Source: an uncultured Lachnospiraceae bacterium (GTDB taxonomy: Bacteria > Bacillota > Clostridia > Lachnospirales > Lachnospiraceae). Taken from it: DNA of 13,769 nucleotides. Shown here in pieces: positions 7,617 to 13,769 of the stretch. The position numbers and the translations under genes are program-made. The notes beneath the pieces are model-generated. The model was not told the DNA's origin and did no database searches. It saw only the letters and a program-made list of their open reading frames with translations. Position 1 is the stretch's first letter; every line of letters starts with the position of its first letter. The stretch is taken from NCBI GenBank assembly GCA_947589175.1, contig CANPZR010000043.1:1-13769 (forward strand), given 5' to 3'.

Positions 7617-7970
7617 ATGGATGCATTAGAAAAATGCTATGAGGAGATGGGCGGCGACTACAAGGGGGTGCTGGGCCGTCTCATGAAAGAGGAGCGGATC
7701 ATCCGCTTTCTGATTAAGTTTAAAAATGACAACATGCTGCATACATTGGAGGAAGCGTTGAATGAAAAGCAGTGGGAAGAGGCTTTCCGCGCCGCCCACA
7801 GCATAAAGGGAGTGTGTGCCAATCTGGGCATTTCGCAGCTGGAGGCTTCCAGCAGCGACCTGACCGAGGCGCTCAGGGACGGGGAGCCGAAAGAGGATAT
7901 TGCGCCTCTGCTCGGCAAAGTCCGGGAAGATTATGAGTTGACCATGAAGGTATTGGATGCATTGGAATAG
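7617..7970 (+). CDS. Stand-alone Hpt (histidine phosphotransfer) domain protein
   Basis: A 117-residue cytoplasmic helical-bundle protein that relays phosphoryl groups between receiver domains, or from a kinase to a receiver. The phosphorylatable histidine is His61 in RAAHSIKGVCANLGISQL, matching the Hpt pattern HxxKGxxxxLG. The rest is helical and charged, with no membrane segment, signal peptide or second domain. The ATG at 7617 follows a run of six G (7605-7610). It is the first gene after a new promoter and ends 23 bases before the FapA-like gene, with a REC-HD-GYP protein third. Family knowledge suggests His61 exchanges phosphate with the receiver of that third gene, but no sensor kinase is present, so the upstream donor is unknown. 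A phosphatase role for this Hpt is also possible. Confidence 0.9.
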   Translation: MDALEKCYEEMGGDYKGVLGRLMKEERIIRFLIKFKNDNMLHTLEEALNEKQWEEAFRAAHSIKGVCANLGISQLEASSSDLTEALRDGEPKEDIAPLLGKVREDYELTMKVLDALE

Positions 7971-7993
7971 ATTAGCAGGATAGAGGAGATGCG

Positions 7994-10186
7994 ATGACCA
8001 CAAATGTATCTGCCAGCGCGGGTGCTGGCGATTGGAGAGGGGCGGATCAGATCCGGGAGATTGAAGAGGGCCGGAAAGCCGGGCTGGATACTTCCCTGTA
8101 TGATCGAAAGGAATTTCTTGCAATCCAGATGAGGCAGATCCGGCTGGGTCTGGCAGAAGGACTTGACGTGTCAGTTTATGCCAGACCGGAGTACGACTGG
8201 TTCCAGATGGAGGAGATCCGCGAGGGCCTGAAGCAGGGCGTGGCGGTGGATAAATACGCCTCGCCGGAGATCAGCTACGACCGCATGAGGCAGATCCGCA
8301 AGGGATTAAAGATCGGTCTTGATCTGAGCCGTTTCGTGAAGCTGGACGCCAAAGTGCTGCGCCAGCTGCGCAAAGCGTTTATTTCTAAAGTTAATATTAA
8401 TGAATATGTCAAGGAGCGGTATGACGCGGAACAGCTGGAGCAGATCCGCATTGCCCTGGAGAAGGGGCTGGTCATCAAGCCCTATCTGGTAAAAGAATTT
8501 CGGGGCGTATCCATTCAGGAGATCCGCCTGGGCTTAGAGGCCGGCTTAGAAGTAGAGCGGTATGCCAGCATGGAATATTCCTGGCGGCAGATGAGAGAGA
8601 TCCGCCTGGGCTTGGAGGGTCGTCTGGATACAAGCCTCTATGAGGATCCGCTGTACAACTGGCAGCAGATGCAGGAGCTGCGCCTGGGTCTGGAAGAGGG
8701 TCTGGATATCAGCGAGTTCAACAGCCTCATGTACACCCACACGGACATGAAGCGCATCCGCATGAAGATTCTGGAGCGCTATATAGGCGGCGTCACAGAG
8801 GGAGAGCAGGAAGCGGAATCCGTTCAGATAGCCGACTTCCTCATCTCGGTCAGCGCGGATGAGATGGAGGCCTATCTTCAGATCAAGGCCGCGCCGGATC
8901 AGTCGTTCAAGAGCTGGAATCTGGAGCAGGCCCTGAGGAAAGAGGGCATCAGCCACGGTGTCCTCTCCGACGAGATCAAGCGTATCATCGAGGAGAAGGA
9001 TTACAATCGAAAGATACTGATTGCAAAGGGAAAGCCGGCGGAGAAAGGCCGGGATGGTTACTATGAGTTTTTTGTAGGGCAGGAGGAAGGCAAAAAGCCG
9101 GCGGTGTTAGAAGATGGATCTGTGGATTATCAGCAGGTCCAGTGGTTCGAGATGGTGGAGGAAGGTCAGAAGCTGGCCATTTATCACCCGGCCACGCCCG
9201 GCGTCATCGGCTTTACCGTGCGGGGAGGCATGCTTAAGCCTATCCGGGGCCGGGAGGAGAAGGTGCTTACCGGGAAGGGATTTCTCCTTCTCTTTGACAA
9301 GTGTACTTATGTGGCGGCTCAGCCGGGCAAGGCGGATTGCTGCGCGGAAGAGTATCACCTGGAAGTCAGCAAGGTCTGCCTGTTGCCGGAGGTGACCCGG
9401 GCTACAGGAAATGTAGATTTTGACGGTTCCGTCATTATAAAGGGAGACGTGGGAAGGGGAGTATCGATCCGCGCCACCGAGGACATCATTATAGACGGAG
9501 GCGTAGAGGCGTGCGAGATATTCTGCGGAGGAAGCGTTTTGCTCCGTCAGGGAGCCAACGGCATGGGCGAGGGCAATATCGAAGCAGCCAAGAATGTAGA
9601 AGGCAAGTATTTTGAGGGAATTGCTATCAAGGCCGGAGAGAAGATCCGGGCCAACTTCTGCCTCAACTGTCACCTGCGCTCGGAGGGCGACATCGTGATC
9701 AGCGGAAATAAGGGAGTTCTGGCGGGCGGCATCGCTCAGGCCATTAAGGGCATTTACACGCACCAGCTGGGAAACCGGGCTCAGATCAAGACGATGGTGC
9801 GGCTGGGAGTAAATGACGAAATCCTTTTGGAACAGCGCATGATCGATCAGAGGATGCTCCGGGTTCAGTCGGAGCTGTCCACCCTGGGTAATGCCTTTAT
9901 TGATTTCCAGCGCAAGTATCCGCCGGAGATCCGCAATGCCATGGAAATATATATCAAGCTGGAAAACGCGATTTATACAAAAGAGCTGGAACAGGAAAAG
10001 CTGATCAAGCGCAAGGAGCAGCTCCAGACCACCATCCACCAGATGCAGGGGGCGGGAGCCTATATCCGGGGACAGCTTTTTGAGGGGAGCATATTTGAGA
10101 TTGACAAGGTCCGCTGGATCGCTACTCCGGCGCAGAATGTTACAGTGAAACGCATAGATAATCGGATTGGCATGTTTAACAATTAG
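7994..10186 (+). CDS. FapA family (DUF342) protein with N-terminal 26-residue repeat array
   Basis: A 730-residue soluble protein in three parts. Residues about 19-263 form a repeat array described separately. Residues about 278-615 match the FapA/DUF342 family: an N-terminal domain (FLISVSADEMEAYLQI), the family motif TPGVIGFTVRGGMLKPIRG near 401-419, and a right-handed beta-helix-like region from about 472 rich in G, V and I at regular spacing (GSVIIKGDVGRGVSIRA, GEKIRANFCLNCHL, KGVLAGG). From about 616 the C terminus is a charged coiled coil (LEQEKLIKRKEQLQTTI). FapA proteins were named for flagellar assembly, and some localise signalling or sugar-PTS proteins at cell poles. No flagellar gene is seen here. 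The ATG follows GAGGAG. Lying between an Hpt and a REC-HD-GYP gene, it may scaffold or sense for that pair. The DUF342 family call is firm, the role is inferred. Confidence 0.88.
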   Translation: MTTNVSASAGAGDWRGADQIREIEEGRKAGLDTSLYDRKEFLAIQMRQIRLGLAEGLDVSVYARPEYDWFQMEEIREGLKQGVAVDKYASPEISYDRMRQIRKGLKIGLDLSRFVKLDAKVLRQLRKAFISKVNINEYVKERYDAEQLEQIRIALEKGLVIKPYLVKEFRGVSIQEIRLGLEAGLEVERYASMEYSWRQMREIRLGLEGRLDTSLYEDPLYNWQQMQELRLGLEEGLDISEFNSLMYTHTDMKRIRMKILERYIGGVTEGEQEAESVQIADFLISVSADEMEAYLQIKAAPDQSFKSWNLEQALRKEGISHGVLSDEIKRIIEEKDYNRKILIAKGKPAEKGRDGYYEFFVGQEEGKKPAVLEDGSVDYQQVQWFEMVEEGQKLAIYHPATPGVIGFTVRGGMLKPIRGREEKVLTGKGFLLLFDKCTYVAAQPGKADCCAEEYHLEVSKVCLLPEVTRATGNVDFDGSVIIKGDVGRGVSIRATEDIIIDGGVEACEIFCGGSVLLRQGANGMGEGNIEAAKNVEGKYFEGIAIKAGEKIRANFCLNCHLRSEGDIVISGNKGVLAGGIAQAIKGIYTHQLGNRAQIKTMVRLGVNDEILLEQRMIDQRMLRVQSELSTLGNAFIDFQRKYPPEIRNAMEIYIKLENAIYTKELEQEKLIKRKEQLQTTIHQMQGAGAYIRGQLFEGSIFEIDKVRWIATPAQNVTVKRIDNRIGMFNN
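8048..8743 (+). repeat. Protein repeat array: about nine copies of a 26-residue unit (78 bp each) inside the FapA-like gene
   Basis: Nine tandem units cover residues 19-250, followed by a partial tenth to about 263. The consensus is roughly QMxxIRxGLxxGLDxSxYAxPEYxW. Clear copies begin QMRQIRLGLAEGLDVSVYAR, QMREIRLGLEGRLDTSLYED and QMQELRLGLEEGLDISEFNS. Spacing is exactly 26 residues except at the fourth/fifth junction, where two residues are missing. Units differ at the DNA level, so this is an old protein repeat and not a recent expansion. Each unit probably forms a short helix (QMxxIRxGLxxG) followed by a loop, giving a solenoid-like arm for protein binding. Confidence 0.85.
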
Positions 10187-10222
10187 AAATGTTTTTTCTT
10201 TGAAGAACTAGGAGGATTGGAA

Positions 10223-11326
10223 ATGGGCAATAAAGTTCTTGTGGTTGACGATATGGATCTGAACCGCGATCTGCTGCAGGAGATGCTGGAGACGGATTAC
10301 ACGGTCATTCCGGCTGAAAATGGGAAAAAGGCGCTGGAGGCGCTGGAGAAGGAGTCTGATCAGATAGAAGCCGTGCTTTTGGATCTGGTGATGCCGGAGA
10401 TGGACGGCTTTGCCGTGCTGGACGTGATGAAGGAAAAGGGGTGGATCGGCGAGATTCCGGTTATGGTCATCAGTGGCGAGACGTCTCCCGAGGTGGAGCA
10501 GAAATGCCTGGATATGGGAGTGGCCGACTTTGTCCGCAAGCCCTTTAACGAGTGCGTGGTCAAGCGGCGCGTAAAAAATACCGTAGAGCTGTTCTCCTAT
10601 CAGCACGAGCTGAAAGAACAGGTGGAAAAGCAGACGGCTATGCTGAAAAAGCAGAACCGCATTTTACAGCTTCAGGCGGAAAAACTCCGAGAGAACAATA
10701 TCAAGATCATAGATATTCTGGGCAACGTGGTAGAGTCCCGAAACTTAGAGAGCGGCGAGCACATCAAGCGAGTGAAGGGCTTCGCGCGGATTCTGGGGCT
10801 TCAGCTGATGGAGGATTACCCGGAATTTGGCCTGACGGAAGAGATGGTCAATATGATTGCGGAGGCCAGCGCTCTTCACGACGTGGGCAAGATCGCCATT
10901 CCCGACAACGTGCTCTTAAAGCCGGGAAGGCTGACGGACAAGGAATTTGAGCTGATGAAATCCCACACCACCAGAGGATGTGATATTTTGAATAATATAG
11001 AAGGAATCTGGGAGGACGACTACCGCAAGATCAGCTATGACATCTGCCGCCATCACCATGAGCGGTATGACGGAAGAGGATATCCCGACCACCTGAAGGG
11101 GGAGGATATTCCCATCGCGGCTCAGATCGTCTCCATTGGGGACTGCTACGACGCGCTGGTGAGCGAGCGCGTGTACAAGGACGCCTTCAGCAAGGAAGAG
11201 GCCTTTCACATGATTGTCCACGGAGACTGCGGCGTCTTCTCGCCGAAGCTCCTGGAGAGCTTCCGCAACGCCAGGGAGAAATTCGAGGAACTGGCGGACA
11301 GCAACAGCAACGGCCATCCGCAATGA
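10223..11326 (+). CDS. Response regulator with REC and HD-GYP domains (predicted c-di-GMP phosphodiesterase)
   Basis: A 367-residue cytoplasmic signalling enzyme. The receiver domain (about 1-120) starts MGNKVLVVDDMD, with acidic residues Asp9/Asp10, phospho-acceptor Asp54 in LLDLVMPEMDG, Ser in VISGETS and Lys in VRKPF. A coiled-coil linker (about 128-170) leads to an HD-GYP domain. That domain has the HD pair at 219-220 in ALHDVGKIAIPDNVLLKPG, then HHHERYDGRGYP (277-288) and IVSIGDCYDALVSERVYK. All HD-GYP metal ligands and the GYP motif are present, so hydrolysis of cyclic di-GMP is expected from family knowledge. ATG 10223 is chosen because GGAGG (10211-10215) lies seven bases upstream, while a TTG at 10217 is too close. 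It is the last gene of the operon with hpt, and its receiver is the natural partner of that protein. Confidence 0.95.
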   Translation: MGNKVLVVDDMDLNRDLLQEMLETDYTVIPAENGKKALEALEKESDQIEAVLLDLVMPEMDGFAVLDVMKEKGWIGEIPVMVISGETSPEVEQKCLDMGVADFVRKPFNECVVKRRVKNTVELFSYQHELKEQVEKQTAMLKKQNRILQLQAEKLRENNIKIIDILGNVVESRNLESGEHIKRVKGFARILGLQLMEDYPEFGLTEEMVNMIAEASALHDVGKIAIPDNVLLKPGRLTDKEFELMKSHTTRGCDILNNIEGIWEDDYRKISYDICRHHHERYDGRGYPDHLKGEDIPIAAQIVSIGDCYDALVSERVYKDAFSKEEAFHMIVHGDCGVFSPKLLESFRNAREKFEELADSNSNGHPQ

Positions 11327-11383
11327 TGCGGGAGTCATATAAATTCAAAAATAAAAAAGCTATGTGGAAAGAAGGAATCTAGT

Positions 11384-12409
11384 ATGGAAAAGAAAAACAT
11401 TGACTGGTCGAATCTGGGATTCGGGTATCAGAAAACTGCGCAGAGGTATGTGTCCAACTACAAGAATGGCGCGTGGGACGACGGCGCCATGACCGAAGAC
11501 GACACAGTGACTATGAGCGAGTGCGCAGGCGTGCTGCAGTATTCACAGACATGTTTTGAGGGACTGAAAGCCTATACGACAGAAGACGGCAGGATCGTTA
11601 CATTCCGCCCGGACCTCAACGCGCAACGCATGGCCAATACGGCGAAGCGCCTGGAGATGCCGGTGTTCCCGGAAGATCGTTTTGTCGATGCTGTTGAGAA
11701 GGTTGTAAAGGCCAATGCGGCGTATGTGCCGCCATACGGATCTGGAGCCACCCTGTATATCCGCCCGTATATGTTTGCCAGCGGCCCGGTAATCGGAGTT
11801 GCCCCTGCAGCTGAATATCAGTTCCGCACCTTCTGCACTCCGGTGGGACCTTACTTTAAGGGCGGCGCGAAGCCGATTACCATTCGTGTCAGCGACTTCG
11901 ACCGGGCGGCGCCTCACGGAACCGGACATGTAAAAGCAGGATTAAACTATGCCATGAGCCTTCACGCAATCGTGGACGCCCACAATCAGGGATACGATGA
12001 AAACATGTACTTAGATCCGGCAACCCGCACCAACGTAGAGGAGACGGGAGGAGCTAACTTCATTTTCATCACGAAGGATAACAAGGTAGTGACCCCCAAG
12101 TCCGACAGCATTCTTCCCTCCATCACAAGACGCTCTCTGATGATTGTGGCCAAAGAGTATCTGGGACTTGAAACGGAGGAGCGGGTAGTTCCTCTGGAGG
12201 AAGTAAAGGAATTTGCGGAGTGCGGCCTGTGCGGAACGGCTGCCGTTATCTCCCCGGTAGGAAAGATTGTAGATCACGGCAAAGAGATCTGCATTCCCAG
12301 CGGTATGGATGAGATGGGGCCGATTACAAAGAAGCTGTATGACACGCTGACCGGCATCCAGATGGGGCACATTGAGGCGCCTGAGGGATGGATCCATGAG
12401 ATTCAATAA
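11384..12409 (+). CDS. ilvE: Branched-chain amino acid aminotransferase
   Basis: A cytoplasmic PLP enzyme that transfers an amino group between glutamate and the 2-oxo acids of leucine, isoleucine and valine. It performs the last step of their synthesis or the first of their breakdown. The 341 residues match the length of this class IV group. The N terminus (DWSNLGFGYQKTAQRYVSNY) and YSQTCFEGLKAY are typical of IlvE. The PLP lysine is Lys184 in GTGHVKAGLNYA, followed by the cofactor motif EETGGANFIFI and later CGLCGTAAVISPVGKI. AGAAGGA lies upstream of the ATG. It follows the HD-GYP gene by 57 bases without a visible terminator and has no obvious T-box or strong promoter of its own, so read-through from the signalling operon is possible. 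No other branched-chain gene is in view. Confidence 0.96.
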   Translation: MEKKNIDWSNLGFGYQKTAQRYVSNYKNGAWDDGAMTEDDTVTMSECAGVLQYSQTCFEGLKAYTTEDGRIVTFRPDLNAQRMANTAKRLEMPVFPEDRFVDAVEKVVKANAAYVPPYGSGATLYIRPYMFASGPVIGVAPAAEYQFRTFCTPVGPYFKGGAKPITIRVSDFDRAAPHGTGHVKAGLNYAMSLHAIVDAHNQGYDENMYLDPATRTNVEETGGANFIFITKDNKVVTPKSDSILPSITRRSLMIVAKEYLGLETEERVVPLEEVKEFAECGLCGTAAVISPVGKIVDHGKEICIPSGMDEMGPITKKLYDTLTGIQMGHIEAPEGWIHEIQ

Positions 12410-12493
12410 GAAATCCATGAATCCGTAAGTACCGACGTCTGAGAGAAGGCGCGAATCTTAAATTTTTGTTAAATTAAAAAAAGATTAAACTTT

Positions 12494-12565
12494 TTTGAGG
12501 TTCCTGATAGTCTTGTTATTTGGAAGGGATTTTGTCCTGAAAATATAGACTGGAGGAACCTCAAA
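12494..12565 (+). promoter_or_regulatory. Long stem-loop that would hide the ribosome binding site and start codon of the LytTR gene
   Basis: TTTGAGGTTCCT (12494-12505) is the exact reverse complement of AGGAACCTCAAA (12554-12565). The second arm contains part of the TGGAGG ribosome binding site and the A of the ATG. After a small internal loop the stem resumes with AGTCT (12509-12513) pairing with AGACT (12547-12551), giving 17 base pairs around a 33-base loop that can form a further small GGGA/TCCT hairpin. Formed in mRNA, it would block initiation. A DNA operator is a less likely reading because the arms are about 50 bases apart. Confidence 0.6.
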
Positions 12566-13311
12566 TGATAAAACGAGTTTTAATTGTGGAGGACAAGCGG
12601 CCGACCCGCGACGAGATGAAAGCATTGGTGGAGGAAGTGGATTCCGAGGCGCTGGTGTATGTGGCGGAGAATGAAGAACAGGGATATGCAATTGCCATGA
12701 AATACTCCATTGACATGTTTCTGATTGATGTGGTCCTGCATCCGGGAAGGCTGGGACGGGATCAGACAGGAGCTGTATTCGCCTATACGATGAGAGGTGT
12801 TCTGAAGTATCGGTTTACGCCCATGATTTTTGTCACAAAATTATATGATCCTGATTTTACCCTGATCAACACCGTGCGGTGCTTTTCTATTCTGGAAAAA
12901 CCCTACGACCCGGACAAATTCAAGGGAATCATAAGGGAAGGGCTGAAATATCATACGCAGGATCCACGGGACGTTCCCTATTTTTATCAAAAGGACGGCA
13001 TGCTGGAGGCGGTTTCTCTTCGGGAGATTATCTACATTGACTCCATAAGGGGAAAGCTGTACCTGCACACGCAGGATAAGACAATCATGATAGCGAACAA
13101 GCCCGGCAAAACTCTGATGGAAGAGCTGGATCCCAGGGAATTTCTGGTGTGCCGGCGCGGAACTATGGTAAATGTCAACTATATCTGGAAAATTGATCCT
13201 GTCAACCGCTATATCTGCCTGAAAGGGACGAAGACAATGCTGGAAATAGGGCCTACGGTCCGGAAGGAATTCCTGAATACGATAAAGAGCATGCTTACAG
13301 TGGTGAACTAA
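12565..13311 (+). CDS. LytTR-family response regulator, orphan
   Basis: A 248-residue DNA-binding regulator. The receiver domain (about 1-125) starts MIKRVLIVEDKRPTRDEMKA, with acidic Glu9/Asp10, phospho-acceptor Asp55 in FLIDVVL, Thr in FVTKLYD and Lys in LEKPYDP. Just after Asp55 it has an unusual loop, HPGRLGRDQTGAVFAY. Residues about 137-245 form a LytTR domain (AVSLREIIYIDSIRGKLYLH, DPREFLVCRRGTMVNVNYIW), the non-helix-turn-helix DNA-binding fold of AgrA, LytR and VirR type regulators. TGGAGG (12551-12556) sets the ATG at 12565. No histidine kinase is adjacent, so its partner is elsewhere. The leader structure at 12494-12565 suggests translational control. No convincing promoter was found in the 155-base gap after ilvE. 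The next gene is spoIIID, with a separate promoter. Its targets are unknown. Confidence 0.92.
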   Translation: MIKRVLIVEDKRPTRDEMKALVEEVDSEALVYVAENEEQGYAIAMKYSIDMFLIDVVLHPGRLGRDQTGAVFAYTMRGVLKYRFTPMIFVTKLYDPDFTLINTVRCFSILEKPYDPDKFKGIIREGLKYHTQDPRDVPYFYQKDGMLEAVSLREIIYIDSIRGKLYLHTQDKTIMIANKPGKTLMEELDPREFLVCRRGTMVNVNYIWKIDPVNRYICLKGTKTMLEIGPTVRKEFLNTIKSMLTVVN

Positions 13312-13312
13312 T

Positions 13313-13341
13313 GAATAATTTCCCCTGGGAGAGCATAGATT
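13313..13341 (+). promoter_or_regulatory. Candidate sigma-E (mother-cell) promoter of spoIIID
   Basis: GAATAAT (13313-13319) and CATAGATT (13334-13341) are 14 bases apart. This fits the Bacillus sigma-E pattern (KMATATT, 14-15 bases, CATACAHT) with one mismatch in the -35 and a small deviation in the -10. The position, about 20 bases before the ribosome binding site of spoIIID, is as expected, since sigma-E drives spoIIID in Bacillus. It begins two bases after the LytTR stop codon. Found by eye. Confidence 0.55.
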
Positions 13342-13368
13342 ATACAAACACAAATTCAGGGGGAGCAG

Positions 13369-13650
13369 TTGCAAGAGTATTCGTATCGCCGGACGCCAAT
13401 CGAGGAACGCGCCGTCATGGTCGCCGAGTACATAATCGGGCATAACGCCACGGTGCGCCAGGCAGCAGGGCAGTTTGGCGTCAGTAAGAGCACGGTGCAC
13501 AAGGATGTCACGGAAAGGTTGCTTAGGATTAACCCCGCCCTGGCAGCGCAGGCCAGAAAAATACTGGATATTAATAAATCTGAGCGTCATATACGGGGAG
13601 GAATGGCTACGAAAGACAAATACCTTCGCGAGAGACATCAGCTGAATTGA
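13369..13650 (+). CDS. spoIIID: Sporulation transcriptional regulator SpoIIID
   Basis: SpoIIID is a small DNA-binding protein that switches mother-cell gene expression between the sigma-E and sigma-K stages of sporulation. The 93 residues equal the length of the Bacillus subtilis protein. The helix-turn-helix is unmistakable: TVRQAAGQFGVSKSTVHKDV (from about 29), followed by TERLLRINPALAAQARKIL and RHIRGGMATKDKY, the signature C-terminal basic segment. The start is TTG at 13369, with the purine-rich AGGGGGAG (13358-13365) just upstream. The next possible start (ATG 13417) would remove the N-terminal helix that aligns with the family. A sigma-E-like promoter lies upstream, and a strong sigma-A promoter for another gene begins 10 bases after the stop. 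Its presence shows that the organism can, or could, form endospores. Confidence 0.96.
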   Translation: MQEYSYRRTPIEERAVMVAEYIIGHNATVRQAAGQFGVSKSTVHKDVTERLLRINPALAAQARKILDINKSERHIRGGMATKDKYLRERHQLN

Positions 13651-13660
13651 AAAACGCATC

Positions 13661-13690
13661 TTGACATCGAAGGTTCTTTTGTGCTACAAT
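13661..13690 (+). promoter_or_regulatory. Strong sigma-A promoter ahead of the T-box leader
   Basis: TTGACA (13661-13666) is a perfect -35. TACAAT (13685-13690) matches the -10 consensus at five of six bases, and the spacer is 18 bases. Transcription would begin near 13697, exactly where the T-box sequence starts. This is the strongest vegetative promoter in the window. Confidence 0.8.
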
Positions 13691-13696
13691 GTTTAG

Positions 13697-13769
13697 CAAA
13701 GCGATGAAGGAAACGAATGTCTGATTGAGCGACTGATTGTCAGAGAGAGATGCCATCGGCTGAAAGCAT
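13697..13769 (+). ncRNA. T-box leader, 5' part of Stem I, cut by the window end
   Basis: T-box leaders sense uncharged tRNA and control aminoacyl-tRNA synthetase or amino acid genes. Just after the promoter the sequence reads GCGATGAAGGAAACGA (13701-13716), then CAGAGAGAG (13741-13749) and CGGCTGAAAG (13757-13766). These are the conserved blocks of Stem I, in the right order and spacing. The specifier loop, antiterminator (TGG-containing T-box) and controlled gene lie past the window end, so the amino acid cannot be assigned. Confidence 0.85.

Noticed and set aside
11338..11343. TATAAA as a promoter -10 for ilvE
   Set aside because: No acceptable -35 lies 16-18 bases upstream, since the sequence there (CATCCG) is a poor match. 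It is left unannotated.
12392..12428. Imperfect direct repeat around the ilvE stop codon (ATCCATGAGATTCAATAAG and ATCCATGAATCCGTAAG)
   Set aside because: Short, imperfect and not linked to any motif or mobile element. It could be a small tandem duplication or chance.
12544..12549. TATAGA as the -10 of the LytTR gene
   Set aside because: It would place the transcription start at about 12556, inside the ribosome binding site, and its -35 is weak. A promoter further upstream or read-through from ilvE is more likely.
1..13769. CRISPR arrays, insertion sequences, attachment sites, tRNA or rRNA genes
   Set aside because: No direct DNA repeats with spacers, transposase or integrase sequences, tRNA-like cloverleafs or rRNA segments were found by reading both strands. 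The only repeat array is at the protein level in the FapA-like gene.

Overview
The window reads as an ordinary chromosomal stretch of a spore-forming Clostridia member, most likely a Lachnospiraceae-type gut anaerobe. The grounds are a clear SpoIIID, a T-box leader, strong AGGAGG-type ribosome binding sites, moderately GC-rich genes separated by AT-rich spacers, and the pth-mfd-foldase gene order. The species cannot be named from this sequence. No insertion sequence, phage gene, CRISPR array, tRNA or rRNA was seen.

Layout. Positions 1-608 (minus strand) hold the N-terminal part of an AI-2E family membrane transporter. It diverges from pth across an AT-rich spacer (609-882) with two back-to-back extended -10 promoters and a cluster of GTTTC/GAAAC half-sites between them. 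On the plus strand, pth, mfd, a PrsA/SurA-like lipoprotein and malQ run with gaps of 2 to 36 bases and no visible terminator, so they probably form one operon (peptidyl-tRNA recycling, transcription-coupled repair, an extracytoplasmic chaperone and glucan metabolism).

A new extended -10 promoter at 7511-7539 and a structured leader start a three-gene signalling operon. Its genes are a stand-alone Hpt phosphotransfer protein, a FapA/DUF342 protein with an unusual N-terminal array of about nine 26-residue repeats, and a REC-HD-GYP response regulator predicted to degrade cyclic di-GMP. No histidine kinase, CheA or flagellar gene is present. This operon is the best candidate here for an undescribed system: a phosphorelay and c-di-GMP enzyme built around a polymer-like scaffold.

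Next come ilvE (branched-chain aminotransferase), an orphan LytTR response regulator and spoIIID. The LytTR gene has a leader that can fold into a long stem covering its own Shine-Dalgarno sequence and start codon. spoIIID has a TTG start and a good sigma-E-type promoter just upstream, as expected for a mother-cell regulator. The window ends in a strong sigma-A promoter followed by the 5' part of a T-box leader. The gene it controls and its specifier codon lie outside.

The two structured leaders (hpt and LytTR) and the repeat-bearing FapA are the features that ordinary annotation would miss. All structures were found by eye, with no folding energies or database searches.
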